From: Halomonas huangheensis | Lineage (GTDB): Bacteria > Pseudomonadota > Gammaproteobacteria > Pseudomonadales > Halomonadaceae | Assembly: GCF_001431725.1 (NCBI RefSeq) | Contig: NZ_CP013106.1 | Coordinates: 186,001 to 250,000 of the forward strand | Direction: 5' to 3' | DNA: 64,000 bases | In this document: positions 53,729-63,075 of the stretch, one piece after another | How positions within the stretch are numbered: position 1 is the first letter of the stretch | Layout: each line of letters starts with the position of its first letter | The notes under the pieces: generated by a model | Databases searched by the model: none | What the model was told of the DNA's origin: nothing | Seen by the model: only the letters and a program-made list of their open reading frames with translations | Made by a program: the position numbers and the translations under genes

Positions 53729-55663
53729 ATGGGACGCATCATTGGTATTGACCTTGGTACTACCAACTCCTGTGTGGCGGTACTGGACGGCGACAGCGCC
53801 AAAGTCATCGAGAACGCTGAAGGCGGTCGTACGACTCCTTCCATCATCGCCTATACCGACGATGGTGAAACGCTGGTGGGACAGTCGGCCAAGCGCCAGG
53901 CAGTGACCAATCCGGAAAACACCCTGTACGCCATCAAGCGTCTGATCGGTCGTCGCTTCAAGGACGATGTTGTCCAGAAGGACATCAAGATGGTGCCTTA
54001 CACCATCACTGAGGCCGATAACGGTGATGCCTGGGTTGAGGTCAAGGGCAAGAAGCTGGCTCCGCCCCAGGTCAGCGCGGAAGTGCTGAAGAAGATGAAG
54101 AAGACTGCCGAAGATTATCTCGGCGAGACGGTCACCGAAGCGGTCATCACCGTGCCGGCCTACTTCAACGACAGTCAGCGCCAGGCGACCAAGGACGCAG
54201 GTCGTATTGCCGGCCTCGAGGTCAAGCGCATCATCAACGAGCCGACTGCTGCAGCGCTGGCCTATGGCATGGACAAGTCGCGTGGCGACAAGACCATCGC
54301 TGTGTATGACCTGGGTGGCGGTACCTTCGACATCTCGATCATCGAAGTGGCCGACGTCGATGGCGAGACTCAGTTCGAAGTACTGGCGACCAATGGTGAT
54401 ACTTTCCTCGGTGGTGAGGACTTCGACCTCAAGCTGATCAACTATCTCGTTGACCAGTTCAAGGCCGATAGCGGTATTGATCTGTCCGGTGACAACCTGG
54501 CCATGCAGCGTCTCAAGGAAGCTGCCGAGAAGGCCAAGATCGAACTGTCCAGCGCTCAGCAGACTGACGTCAACCTGCCGTACATCACTGCTGATAACAC
54601 TGGTCCCAAGCACCTTAACGTCAAGGTGACCCGTGCCAAGCTGGAGTCGCTGGTTGAAGATCTGGTTGCACGCTCGCTGAACCCGTGCAAGACCGCACTG
54701 GCTGATGCCGGCCTGTCTGCTTCCGAGATCGACGATGTGATCCTGGTCGGTGGTCAGACGCGTATGCCGATGGTTCAGGCCAAGGCTGCCGAGTTCTTTG
54801 GCAAGGAAGCGCGCAAGGACGTCAACCCGGATGAAGCCGTGGCCGTCGGTGCTGCGATCCAGGGTGGCGTACTGGGCGGCGACGTCAAGGACGTGCTGCT
54901 GCTCGACGTAACTCCGCTGACCCTGGGTATCGAGACCATGGGTGGCGTGATGACCGCGCTGATCGAGAAGAACACCACGATTCCGACCAAGAAGACTCAG
55001 GTGTTCTCGACCGCTGACGACAACCAGACGGCCGTGACCATTCACGTGCTGCAGGGTGAGCGTAAGCAGTCCAGCGGCAACAAGTCGCTCGGTCGCTTCG
55101 ACCTGTCCGACATTCCGCCGGCACCGCGTGGTGTGCCGCAGATCGAGGTTGCCTTCGATCTCGACGCCAACGGCATCCTGAATGTCTCGGCCAAGGACAA
55201 GGCTACCGGCAAGGAACAGTCGATCGTGATCAAGGCCTCCAGCGGTCTGTCGGATGATGAGATCGACCAGATGGTGCGTGACGCCGAGGCGCATGCCGAC
55301 GAAGACAAGAAGTTCGAGGAACTGGTCCAGCTGCGCAACCAGGCCGATGGCATGATTCACGCCTCGCGCAAGACCGTCGAGGAAGCTGGCGACAAGGCGA
55401 CCGATGAAGAGAAGCAGGCCATCGAGACCGCTGCCAGCGAGCTGGAAGAAGCCGTCAAGGGTGATGACAAGGATGCCATCCAGGCGAAGCTGGATGCGCT
55501 GACCGAAGCCTCTGGCGCACTGGCGCAGAAGATGTACGCCGAGCAGGCTGACGCTGCACAGCAGGCGGGTGGTGACGATGCCAACGCCAACGCTGGTGGC
55601 CGTCCGGAAGATGATGTGGTCGACGCCGAGTACGAAGAAGTCAACGACGACCAGAAGAAGTAA
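53729..55663 (+). CDS. dnaK: Chaperone protein DnaK (Hsp70)
   Basis: 644 residues: ATPase domain with phosphate-1 [14 protein letters not shown] near residue 5, [20 protein letters not shown] near 135, phosphate-2 [14 protein letters not shown] near 190, and adenosine motif [14 protein letters not shown] near 335; linker [10 protein letters not shown] near 388; substrate-binding domain (393-540) and helical lid with a Gly/Asn-Ala-rich tail ending [14 protein letters not shown], close to the EVKD-type terminus. Partner genes grpE and dnaJ flank it. Confidence 0.99.
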   Translation: MGRIIGIDLGTTNSCVAVLDGDSAKVIENAEGGRTTPSIIAYTDDGETLVGQSAKRQAVTNPENTLYAIKRLIGRRFKDDVVQKDIKMVPYTITEADNGDAWVEVKGKKLAPPQVSAEVLKKMKKTAEDYLGETVTEAVITVPAYFNDSQRQATKDAGRIAGLEVKRIINEPTAAALAYGMDKSRGDKTIAVYDLGGGTFDISIIEVADVDGETQFEVLATNGDTFLGGEDFDLKLINYLVDQFKADSGIDLSGDNLAMQRLKEAAEKAKIELSSAQQTDVNLPYITADNTGPKHLNVKVTRAKLESLVEDLVARSLNPCKTALADAGLSASEIDDVILVGGQTRMPMVQAKAAEFFGKEARKDVNPDEAVAVGAAIQGGVLGGDVKDVLLLDVTPLTLGIETMGGVMTALIEKNTTIPTKKTQVFSTADDNQTAVTIHVLQGERKQSSGNKSLGRFDLSDIPPAPRGVPQIEVAFDLDANGILNVSAKDKATGKEQSIVIKASSGLSDDEIDQMVRDAEAHADEDKKFEELVQLRNQADGMIHASRKTVEEAGDKATDEEKQAIETAASELEEAVKGDDKDAIQAKLDALTEASGALAQKMYAEQADAAQQAGGDDANANAGGRPEDDVVDAEYEEVNDDQKK

Positions 55664-55693
55664 TACATCACGATATCTGAACCTCGGTTGACG

Positions 55694-55722
55694 CCAACGC
55701 GGGAGCTGGACTCCCGCGTTGG
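55694..55722 (+). terminator. Hairpin between dnaK and dnaJ
   Basis: Perfect 12-bp inverted repeat CCAACGCGGGAG/CTCCCGCGTTGG with loop CTGGA, 30 nt after dnaK, no strong U-run. Probably a partial terminator or RNA-processing hairpin that lowers dnaJ relative to dnaK. Confidence 0.65.
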
Positions 55723-55790
55723 TGTTCATGACAAGGCTCGATCCCCACTGGGACGGGTCTGGCCGAGGGGCGACGGAGGCGGACGGACAC

Positions 55791-56927
55791 ATGTCCAAAA
55801 GAGACTACTATGAGGTGCTGGGCGTAGAGCGCGGCGCTGACCAGAAAGACATCAAGAAGGCCTATCGCCGCCTGGCCCAGAAGTATCATCCAGACCGCAA
55901 TCCCGGAGATGATACCTCCGCCGAGAAGTTCCGCGAGGTTTCCGAGGCATACGAAGTTCTTGCCGATGGTGAGAAGCGCGCAGCCTATGACCAGTTCGGG
56001 CATGCCGGTGTTGATGGCCAGGCAGGTGGTGGCTTCGGTGGTGCCGGTGCTGGTGGCTTCAGCGATATCTTCGGTGATGTGTTCGGCGATATTTTTGGCG
56101 GTGGCGGTGGTCGACGCAACCCCAATGCTCCGCAGCGTGGTAGTGACCTGCGCTACAACCTCGAGTTGGATCTCGAGAGTGCTGTAGCCGGAACCAGCGT
56201 CGATATTCGTGTGCCACGCCATATAGAGTGTGAGCGCTGCGATGGCGATGGTGCCGAGCCGGGATCGAGCAAGGAAACCTGCCCGACCTGTCATGGGCAT
56301 GGTCAGGTGCGTATGCAGCAGGGCTTCTTCGCCGTGCAGCAGACTTGTCCGACCTGTCACGGCAGCGGCCAGCACATCAAGGTGCCTTGTCACAAGTGCA
56401 ACGGCGAAGGCCGAGTGCGCGAGACGCGGACCCTGTCAGTGAAGATTCCGGCGGGTGTCGATAGCGGTGATCGCATTCGCCTCAATGGTGAGGGCGAAGC
56501 GGGTATCAACGGCGGACCCCAGGGCGATCTGTACGTACAGGTAGCGATCAAGCCGCACCATATCTTCGAGCGTGATGGTCGTCACCTGCAATGCGAAGTG
56601 CCAATCAACTTCGTGGATGCGGCGCTTGGCGGTGAGCTGGAAGTGCCGACCCTGGATGGTCGCGTCAAGCTCAAGATTCCGCCTGAAACCCAGACTGGCA
56701 AGCTGTTCCGTTTGCGTGGCAAGGGCGTAAAACCGGTGCGTGGCGGCCCTCCCGGTGATCTGTTGTGCCGTGTGGTGGTCGAGACTCCGGTCAAGCTTGA
56801 TGAAGAACAGAAAGGTCTGTTGCGCCAGTTCCAGGATAGCCTGGGCGGCAGCAATAGCCAGCACTCACCGAAGAAGTCGAGCTTCTTCGACGGTGTGAAG
56901 AAGTTCTTCGAGGATATGAAGCTGTAA
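55791..56927 (+). CDS. dnaJ: Chaperone protein DnaJ (type I Hsp40)
   Basis: Co-chaperone stimulating DnaK. 378 residues from ATG 55791 ([12 protein letters not shown]): J domain 1-70 with the essential His-Pro-Asp in [11 protein letters not shown], Gly/Phe-rich stretch (about 75-110), four zinc-finger repeats [32 protein letters not shown] (about 147-210), and C-terminal substrate domains with [19 protein letters not shown] near 240. Complete and canonical. Confidence 0.98.
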   Translation: MSKRDYYEVLGVERGADQKDIKKAYRRLAQKYHPDRNPGDDTSAEKFREVSEAYEVLADGEKRAAYDQFGHAGVDGQAGGGFGGAGAGGFSDIFGDVFGDIFGGGGGRRNPNAPQRGSDLRYNLELDLESAVAGTSVDIRVPRHIECERCDGDGAEPGSSKETCPTCHGHGQVRMQQGFFAVQQTCPTCHGSGQHIKVPCHKCNGEGRVRETRTLSVKIPAGVDSGDRIRLNGEGEAGINGGPQGDLYVQVAIKPHHIFERDGRHLQCEVPINFVDAALGGELEVPTLDGRVKLKIPPETQTGKLFRLRGKGVKPVRGGPPGDLLCRVVVETPVKLDEEQKGLLRQFQDSLGGSNSQHSPKKSSFFDGVKKFFEDMKL

Positions 56928-57198
56928 GGAGCTGCTTTCTCGGCAGCGCCTGTTGTTCTGCTGGCCACCGCTGAGCCGATGATTGCCACATCTGAATGTG
57001 GTGCCGTTGGCTTGGTGGTGGCCAGGCTGTGTTCGGACCACTGGTGTTCCACGCCATGCCCGTGCATGCCACGGCTGCGCCTCACGGCTCTCGTTACTCC
57101 GGCTTCTTTTCGTCGCATGCGTTATACCCGCTGTCTTGCCTCAGCCAGGTTTTCTCACTTCATATAAATCTTCTTGTACAAGAACAGGGAACGCTGCA

Positions 57199-58092
57199 AT
57201 GACAGACAGCATGGATCGAACTGGCCTGGGCATCGCGCTGCGAGTACTGTCGGGGCTTTTGTTCACGGGTATGCTGCTGTGCGTGAAACTGCTCAGTGAT
57301 GTGGTGCCCCTCGGGCAGATCGTTTTCTATCGTTCGCTGTTCGCCCTGTTGCCGATTGTGGTGTTCCTGATGTGGCGTCGCGAGTTTCCTGCCGGGCTGG
57401 CAACGCGACGCCCGCTGGGTCACCTGTTGCGTTCAGGACTGGGAGCGGCGGCGATGTTTGCTTCCTTTGCAGCGGTCGCGCGGCTGCCGGTGGCAGAAGC
57501 CACACTGTTGGCACAGCTTAGTCCGGTGATCATGGCGATAGGCGCTGTGTTGCTGCTGGGAGAACGTTTGACGCTGCATCGAGTGCTGGCGCTCGGACTG
57601 GCATTGTCTGGCGTGGTGGTGTTGGTGTTGCCGGGGTTGGGCGATGCCACCGGCCAGGCGTCGGGCTATCTGCTTGGCGTGTTGGCGGCGGTGCTTACCG
57701 CGGGCGCCTTGCTGACGGTACGTCGTATTTCGCGTACCGAGACACCCGGTGCGATTGCTTTCTACTTCGTGGTGGCCTCTGCAGTGGCGGGGCTCGCCAC
57801 ATTGCCGCTGGGCTGGGCTTCGGTGACCACCGAACAACTACTGTTGCTGATTCTGGCTGGCTTGTTCGGTGGCGCGGGCCACATTGCCATGACCCTGGCA
57901 CTGCGTTTTTCCGAGGCTTCGCGACTGGCACCCTTCGAGTATGTGGCACTGATCTGGCCGGTGCTGGTCGATCTGTTGGTGTTTGGCCTGCCGTTGTCGG
58001 CAGGCTTCCTGATGGCACTGCCATTGATCGTCGCTGGTGCTGCGCTTGCCGCCCTGGAAGGGCGGCGCTTCAGACGGCAGCCTCGACAATGA
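57199..58092 (+). CDS. EamA-family (DMT) transporter
   Basis: Inner-membrane exporter of the drug/metabolite transporter superfamily. From ATG 57199 (CAGGGA upstream) 297 residues, ten hydrophobic helices in two EamA repeats; VKLLSDVVPLGQIVFYRSLFALLPI near 25-50 and LAQLSPVIMAIGAVLLLGERLT near 105-127 are characteristic. C-terminus basic (RRFRRQPRQ). The substrate cannot be inferred. The 271 nt before it, after dnaJ, hold no supported gene. Its 3' end overlaps that of the convergent ABC ATPase gene by 23 bases. Confidence 0.9.
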   Translation: MTDSMDRTGLGIALRVLSGLLFTGMLLCVKLLSDVVPLGQIVFYRSLFALLPIVVFLMWRREFPAGLATRRPLGHLLRSGLGAAAMFASFAAVARLPVAEATLLAQLSPVIMAIGAVLLLGERLTLHRVLALGLALSGVVVLVLPGLGDATGQASGYLLGVLAAVLTAGALLTVRRISRTETPGAIAFYFVVASAVAGLATLPLGWASVTTEQLLLLILAGLFGGAGHIAMTLALRFSEASRLAPFEYVALIWPVLVDLLVFGLPLSAGFLMALPLIVAGAALAALEGRRFRRQPRQ

Positions 58093-58819
58093 GTTGTGGC
58101 TGTCCCCTTGAACAGGTCTCGACGCGAGCGATGACCTGGTAGACATCGCGCAGCATCCCGGCGGTGACCACCTGAGGAGTGGGGCCACAAGCGATGAAGC
58201 GTCCGTTGGCGATGATCAGTGCCTGGTCGGTGAAGCGCAACGCATGGCCGATATCGTGAATGGCAACGATGACCAGCATCTGGCGCTCCTTCGCCAGACG
58301 TTGAAGGATCGATAGCAGGTCAATCTGACGATGCAGATCGAGGGCCGAGGTGGGCTCGTCCAGCAGCAGGATTTCAGGGTCCTGCACCAATGCCTGAGCG
58401 GCCCCCACCATTTGTCGTTGGCCACCGCTTAGATCGCCGATATCCCTTTCGCCCAACGCCAGGATGCCAAGCTCACGCAGTGCGTGCTCGACGGCATCAA
58501 GGTCATCCTGCTGCACCTTCAAACTGCGCCCTTGCATGCGTGCCAGCAACACACTTTCGTAGACCGTAAGCACGGCGTTTACGCCGGTCTCCTGGGGCAT
58601 ATATGCCACAGGGCGGCTGGAGCAGGCGCCTTCAATGGTCACTTCCCCGGGCCCTTTCAGCAGGCCGAGAATGCGCCGAAACAGCGTCGACTTACCGGCG
58701 GCGTTGGGGCCGAGCAGGGCGACGACCTGTCCGCCTTCGAGGGTGGGGGTCGTGATGCCCGACAGGATCTGGCGGCGGCCATAGCTGGCACCGACTTCGT
58801 GGAGCTTGAGCGTTACCAT
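58070..58819 (-). CDS. Iron-siderophore ABC transporter ATP-binding protein
   Basis: FecE-type ATPase, 249 residues from ATG 58819: Walker A GPNAAGKSTLFRRILG near residue 37 (Ala in place of the usual Gly), Q-loop AYMPQETGVNA near 78, signature LSGGQRQMVGAAQAL near 130, Walker B EILLLDEPTSALDL near 150, switch His in VAIHDIGHALRF near 188. It overlaps the permease gene by 7 bases and completes a three-gene uptake system. Confidence 0.95.
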   Translation of the reverse strand: MVTLKLHEVGASYGRRQILSGITTPTLEGGQVVALLGPNAAGKSTLFRRILGLLKGPGEVTIEGACSSRPVAYMPQETGVNAVLTVYESVLLARMQGRSLKVQQDDLDAVEHALRELGILALGERDIGDLSGGQRQMVGAAQALVQDPEILLLDEPTSALDLHRQIDLLSILQRLAKERQMLVIVAIHDIGHALRFTDQALIIANGRFIACGPTPQVVTAGMLRDVYQVIARVETCSRGQPQLIVEAAV

Positions 58820-59883
58820 GATGCCTTCCTGCGGCTGAGAATGAGGAACAGGAAGAAAGGGATGCCGACCAGCGAAGTGATGATGCCAATGGGAATCACC
58901 GTACCAGGCAGCACAATCTTCGAGATGACCGAGCCGATCGACAGGATCAGGGCACCGCATAACGCCGAAGCCGGTAGAAAGAAGCGTTGGTCTTCACCGA
59001 CCAGCATGCGTGCAATGTGTGGGCCGACCAGGCCGATGAAGCCGATGGTGCCGACAAAGGCCACGGCCATGGCAGACAACAGCGATACCAGTATCAACAC
59101 TTCAAGACGCAGGGCACGTGGTTTGACGCCGAGGCTCTCGGCCTTGGCCTCGCCTAGACGCATTGCGGTCAGTGCCCAGCCGTGGCGGGCCAGCAGGGGG
59201 ATCACCACGCACAGAACGGCGAGCGACATCCACAGCTTGGGCCAGGTGGCCTTGGTCAGACTGCCCATGGTCCAGAAAACCACTGCCGCGACGGCCTGCT
59301 GACTGGCGAAGAACTGGATCAGTGCCATCAGTGAGTTGAAGATGAACACCATGGCAATGCCCAGCAGCACGATGGTCTCGATGGTGACGCCGCGCCGCAT
59401 ACTGAGAGCATGAATCAGGAACGAGGTCAGCATGGCCATCAGGAATGCATTCAGCGGAATCACATAGTCGATGGCAGCGGGAATCAAGGCCACACCGAAG
59501 GCCAGGGCCAGGGCCGCACCGAAGCCTGCACCGGCGGAAATGCCGAGAGTGAAAGGGCTAGCCAGAGGGTTGCTGAGGATGGTCTGCATCTGTGCACCGG
59601 CGATCGATAGACTGGCGCCGACCACCAGCGCCATCAGTGCCACCGGCATGCGAATTTCCCACAGGATCACGCGTATCTGATCACTCACTGCGTCGGGAGT
59701 GATCAGTGCGGTGACGACCTCACCGAGGCTGTAGCGCGCAGGGCCCAGTGCCAGGTCGACACACAGGCTTGTCAGCAACGCCACAAGCAGCGCGGCGAGG
59801 ATCAGTTGGCGGCGCACCACCAGTGCGCGATAGAAATGTCGCTCACTGGCTGGAGAGGTAATGGCTGTCGTTTCTTCAGTCAT
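58813..59883 (-). CDS. Iron-siderophore ABC transporter permease (FecCD family)
   Basis: Membrane subunit of 356 residues from ATG 59883, overlapping the binding-protein gene by 8 bases. About ten helices; family motifs RMPVALMALVVGASLSIAGAQMQTILSNPLASPFTLGISAGAGFGAAL near 70-120 in pieces, LGVKPRALRLEVL near 225, and FVGTIGFIGLVGPHIARMLVG near 255. Only one permease gene is present, so it should act as a homodimer. Confidence 0.95.
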   Translation of the reverse strand: MTEETTAITSPASERHFYRALVVRRQLILAALLVALLTSLCVDLALGPARYSLGEVVTALITPDAVSDQIRVILWEIRMPVALMALVVGASLSIAGAQMQTILSNPLASPFTLGISAGAGFGAALALAFGVALIPAAIDYVIPLNAFLMAMLTSFLIHALSMRRGVTIETIVLLGIAMVFIFNSLMALIQFFASQQAVAAVVFWTMGSLTKATWPKLWMSLAVLCVVIPLLARHGWALTAMRLGEAKAESLGVKPRALRLEVLILVSLLSAMAVAFVGTIGFIGLVGPHIARMLVGEDQRFFLPASALCGALILSIGSVISKIVLPGTVIPIGIITSLVGIPFFLFLILSRRKASW

Positions 59884-61009
59884 GCAGAGACACCCAGTAG
59901 CCCGGTACATAGTCCACTGGCAGGAAGCGCTCATGAAGCTCGATCATGGTCGCTTCGGGATCGAGGTCGGCGAACAGTTCCGGGTGGAACCAGCGTGCCA
60001 TCTGCTGAATGGCGACAAAGTAATAGGGGCTGTTGTAGAACTGATGCCAGATGGCATGCATGTTGCCATTCTTGACCGCGTCGATGCCGGTCATGGCGGT
60101 GCGTTCGGTCAGCGCTTCCAGCTTGTGACGTGCCTCGTCCATATCTGCTCCAGGCCCCACACCTACCCAGTTACCGCCGGGAACATAGGCCTCCCAGCTG
60201 CCGCCGGTGACCACCACCTGCTGCGGGTTGGCGGCAATGATCTGCTCCGGGTTCAGCGTGCCGAAGGTCGATGGAATGATGTCACGGGCAATATTGTTGC
60301 CGCCGGCCAGTTCCACGTACTCACCAAAGTTGCCGGGGCCGAAACTCATGCAGCAGTCATCGGAATAACCGCCGGCACGATCGATGAACACCTTGGGGCG
60401 CTCGATGTCCTCGGCCGCGAGCCGGTCGGTGACCTTGGCCATCTGTGCCTCGGAGAAAGAGATGAAGTCCTCGGCTGCCTGCTGTTCACCGAGCAGTTCG
60501 CCCATCAGGCGCATCGACGGTGTGGTGTGAGCGATCGGATCTTCACGGAAGTCGACGTAGACGATGGGAATATCCAACTCCGCCAGCTTGGCGTCATAGC
60601 CGGCATCCTCCGTGGCCGCTCGCGCTTCCAGATTCATCAGAATCACGTCGGGCTGCAGGGCCGCGGCCTGCTCGACATCGAAGGTGCCATCCTTGAAACC
60701 GCCGAAGGTAGGAATGTCCTCAAGCTCGGGAAACTTCTCGGCATAGAGCGCATAGTTATCCGGGTCTGCCTGGGAGAAGTCCTCGCGCCAGCCCACGACA
60801 TGTTCAAACGGATCTTCCGGTTGCAGCGCACCAAGTAGATAGATCTGGCGGCCTTCACCGAGAATCATACGCTCGACAGGAGCGTCGACAGTGACTTCAC
60901 GGCCGGCGACATCGGTAACGGTGATGTCTGCGGCTGCAGCGGCTCCGCTCAGCGCCAGGGCCGATCCAAGTGTGACGAATCTCATGACTGAGGGCATAAG
61001 TGAGGGCAT
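59876..61009 (-). CDS. Iron-siderophore ABC transporter substrate-binding protein
   Basis: Periplasmic receptor, 377 residues: signal peptide ending GAAAAA, then ITVTDVAGREVTVDAPVERMI, the standard start of FecB/FepB-type class III receptors. PDVILMNLEA near residue 120, FIDRAGGYSDDCCMSFG near 210 (a Cys pair), VELAGGNNIA near 235 and PEQIIAANPQQVVVTGG near 255. No lipobox. No TonB receptor is in the window. It diverges from a DUF2218 gene over a 142-nt AT-rich spacer. Confidence 0.92.
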   Translation of the reverse strand: MPSLMPSVMRFVTLGSALALSGAAAAADITVTDVAGREVTVDAPVERMILGEGRQIYLLGALQPEDPFEHVVGWREDFSQADPDNYALYAEKFPELEDIPTFGGFKDGTFDVEQAAALQPDVILMNLEARAATEDAGYDAKLAELDIPIVYVDFREDPIAHTTPSMRLMGELLGEQQAAEDFISFSEAQMAKVTDRLAAEDIERPKVFIDRAGGYSDDCCMSFGPGNFGEYVELAGGNNIARDIIPSTFGTLNPEQIIAANPQQVVVTGGSWEAYVPGGNWVGVGPGADMDEARHKLEALTERTAMTGIDAVKNGNMHAIWHQFYNSPYYFVAIQQMARWFHPELFADLDPEATMIELHERFLPVDYVPGYWVSLHD

Positions 61010-61099
61010 ATCGGAAGCCTTGATGATTCAGTTGTTGTGGGGCGCCTGGCTGTGTGAGCCTGCTGAAGCGAACGCCGCGTTGCGTATTCGGGACTGATC

Positions 61100-61145
61100 G
61101 AGGTTGGCATTATATGCGTATCATTAACATTTGTATTCATGAGGA
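61100..61145. promoter_or_regulatory. Shared AT-rich control region, possible Fur site
   Basis: Between the divergent siderophore receptor and DUF2218 genes, the sequence around 61112-61140 is AT-rich with repeated ATCATT/AACATT/TATTCAT words that loosely fit overlapping Fur hexamers. The match to the 19-bp E. coli consensus is poor, so this is context-based. Confidence 0.3.
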
Positions 61146-61151
61146 TTGGGT

Positions 61152-61424
61152 ATGCACAACACCACTGCACAGGTGATGACCCCTTCAGGGCAGCGCTTGA
61201 TCAACCGGCTCTGCAAGCACTGGGCGCACAAGCTTGAAGTCGATATTGAACAGGGGCGGGTGGTCTTCGAGGGCGGCGTTTGCCTGATGCGTGCCGATGA
61301 CGCATCTCTGCAGGTGGACCTGCAGGCTGAGAATGCAGAGCTCCTTGAGCGACTCAAGGGTGTCGTCGCCAGCCACCTGGAGCGTATGGCTGGAAAGGAG
61401 ACTTTGGTGATCAACTGGCAGTAG
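61152..61424 (+). CDS. DUF2218 domain protein
   Basis: 90 residues from ATG 61152 (GAGG 7 nt upstream). The whole chain is one small alpha/beta domain: RLINRLCKHWAHKLEVDIEQGRVVFEGG near 14-42, LRADDASLQVDLQAENAELLERLKGVVASHLERM-type second half. DUF2218 proteins are often encoded beside siderophore uptake genes, as here, but no activity is known. It is divergent from the receptor gene and presumably shares its regulation. Confidence 0.88.
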   Translation: MHNTTAQVMTPSGQRLINRLCKHWAHKLEVDIEQGRVVFEGGVCLMRADDASLQVDLQAENAELLERLKGVVASHLERMAGKETLVINWQ

Positions 61425-61524
61425 CCGCGACTTCGCGCCACGCGACGGGGCCTTGAACTGATCCGCTATCGAACGTCGCTGTGATGGTGGGTGAGCGTGC
61501 TTGCATGTATGGCTTCGAGCATAT

Positions 61525-61540
61525 ATCTTCAAGTAAAGAT
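61525..61540 (+). promoter_or_regulatory. Palindrome upstream of the marR-like gene
   Basis: ATCTT-CAAGTA-AAGAT, 94 nt before the marR start. MarR-family operators are commonly short palindromes of this ATCTT-N6-AAGAT type, so it may be an autoregulatory site; no test possible here. Confidence 0.35.
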
Positions 61541-61633
61541 TCTTTTGCTCGAATCAAATGCTGGAAACGAGCTCTCGAAAATGAGCCGTTGCCGAAGGTG
61601 ACCGTCATGTCTGTACCTCCGTTGGAGAAAGCA

Positions 61634-62146
61634 ATGCCGCGCGATGCCATTGATCGCCTGATCGCGGAATGGAGTCGTGTCCTGCCGGATCGAGATTCCT
61701 CGGACATGGGCATCTTCACTCGGCTATATCGCGCTTTGAAGCATGTGGATCGTCGGGTAGCGGCGGTATTCCGGAGCTATGGGCTACGCGAGGGCGAGTT
61801 CGACTTGCTGGCGACGCTGTATCGTCGCGACTCTCCGCAGGGAATGACGCCCAATGCGCTGTGTGAGGCGGTGGTGTTGAGCTCGGGGGCGATGACCAAT
61901 CGCCTGGACCGCCTGACAGAGCGTGGTCTTGTCGAGCGCGTTGCCAATCCCGAGGATCGCCGCAGTGTATTGGTCAGGCTGAGTGACAGTGGGCACGAGA
62001 TGATGCCGGACCTGCTGGACGCCTATCTGGCAGAGTTGAAAGCCATGCGCAGTGCGCTGGGTGCTGACCAGGCTGAAGCGCTGACTACGGGATTGCGCGC
62101 CCTGTTACTGGCGCTGGAAGGAGAATCTCCGGGAGCTGATTCATGA
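61634..62146 (+). CDS. MarR-family transcriptional regulator
   Basis: 170 residues from ATG 61634 (GGAG 6 nt upstream); the frame is open further upstream. Winged helix-turn-helix: FRSYGLREGEFDLLATLYR near residue 45, MTPNALCEAVVLSSGAMTNRLDRLTERGLVERV near 68-100, the wing EDRRSVLVRLSD near 105, then a long dimerisation helix. It overlaps the next gene, an EamA exporter, by 4 bases (ATGA), so it probably regulates that exporter and itself in response to a small molecule. Confidence 0.92.
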   Translation: MPRDAIDRLIAEWSRVLPDRDSSDMGIFTRLYRALKHVDRRVAAVFRSYGLREGEFDLLATLYRRDSPQGMTPNALCEAVVLSSGAMTNRLDRLTERGLVERVANPEDRRSVLVRLSDSGHEMMPDLLDAYLAELKAMRSALGADQAEALTTGLRALLLALEGESPGADS

Positions 62147-63075
62147 ACATCAGAACGGGGGGTGTCTGGGGGGCTCATCTCGGCATGCTGGTATGGGCGT
62201 TGCTGGTGGGACTATCGTTCCCGGCGGTGGGGCTGTTGAGCGAAGGGTTGCCGCCCTTGCTGTTGACGGCGATGCGTTTTGCCATCGCCGCCCTTGCGGT
62301 ATTGCCACTGGTCTGGGGTGCGCCGGGTCTGGTACCCAGTCGTCCCGGCGCTTGGCTGTATGCCTTGATGGGACTATGCCTTGCAGGTTTCTTCGGTACC
62401 ATGTTCTGGGCCGCGCATCGCACTACGGCGCTTTCCATGGCCACGCTCTACGTTAGTGTTCCACTGCTGGCTTATATGCTTGGACGCATGATACGTGTCG
62501 AACAGCGTGCCCTTGGGCTGTTGGCTTTGCTGCTGCTTGGCGCGCTGGGTGCCCTCGGGTTGGCCTGGGCGGAAGCGAAGGGGGATCTGAGTCGGATGCA
62601 GCTTGGGCCTGGAGAGGCAGGGTTCTTCGTCGGCTGCATGGCGTCGGCACTGTATCCGGTGTTGTCGAAGTTCGGGCTGGTGCGGGGTTGGTTGTCGCCA
62701 CATGCCGGAGTCAGAACCTTGTGGAGTCTGGTGCTGGGTGGGGTGCTGATTGCGCTGTTGGGGCTGATCTTCAACAGCCCAGCAGCGATGGCTCGCATGA
62801 CACTGAGTGACCTGCTGCTGGTCACTTACCTGGGAATGTTCTCGAGTGGTGTAACCTTCTGGTTGCAGCAACGAGCAACGGCGACGCTGACTCCGGCGGC
62901 GGTCACCGCCTATGGTTACCTGGTGCCTTTCGTCTCGATGCTGTTGTTGTTTATCCAGCAGCCACAGGCTCTGTCGCTGGTCTGGTTGCCTGGTGGTGTG
63001 ATGGTGATGGCCGCCATTCTGTTGCTGCTGCGCCGTGATGTGCGGATGCGCAGCCCTGTGGCGATGAGTCACTGA
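62143..63075 (+). CDS. EamA-family (DMT) transporter
   Basis: 310 residues, ten membrane helices in two EamA repeats: LVGLSFPAVGLLSEGLPPLLLTAMRFAIAAL region near 25-55 and TYLGMFSSGVTFWLQQRATATLTPAAVTAYGYLVPFVSML in pieces near 230-270. Coupled to the marR gene by an ATGA overlap, which suggests an inducible efflux pump. Convergent with the phytase-like gene, overlapping its end by 7 bases. Confidence 0.92.
   Translation: MNIRTGGVWGAHLGMLVWALLVGLSFPAVGLLSEGLPPLLLTAMRFAIAALAVLPLVWGAPGLVPSRPGAWLYALMGLCLAGFFGTMFWAAHRTTALSMATLYVSVPLLAYMLGRMIRVEQRALGLLALLLLGALGALGLAWAEAKGDLSRMQLGPGEAGFFVGCMASALYPVLSKFGLVRGWLSPHAGVRTLWSLVLGGVLIALLGLIFNSPAAMARMTLSDLLLVTYLGMFSSGVTFWLQQRATATLTPAAVTAYGYLVPFVSMLLLFIQQPQALSLVWLPGGVMVMAAILLLLRRDVRMRSPVAMSH

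Noticed and set aside
52976..55798. 940-codon frame antisense to grpE and dnaK
   Set aside because: Long antisense frames are common opposite high-GC dnaK; the sense strand encodes clear GrpE and DnaK.
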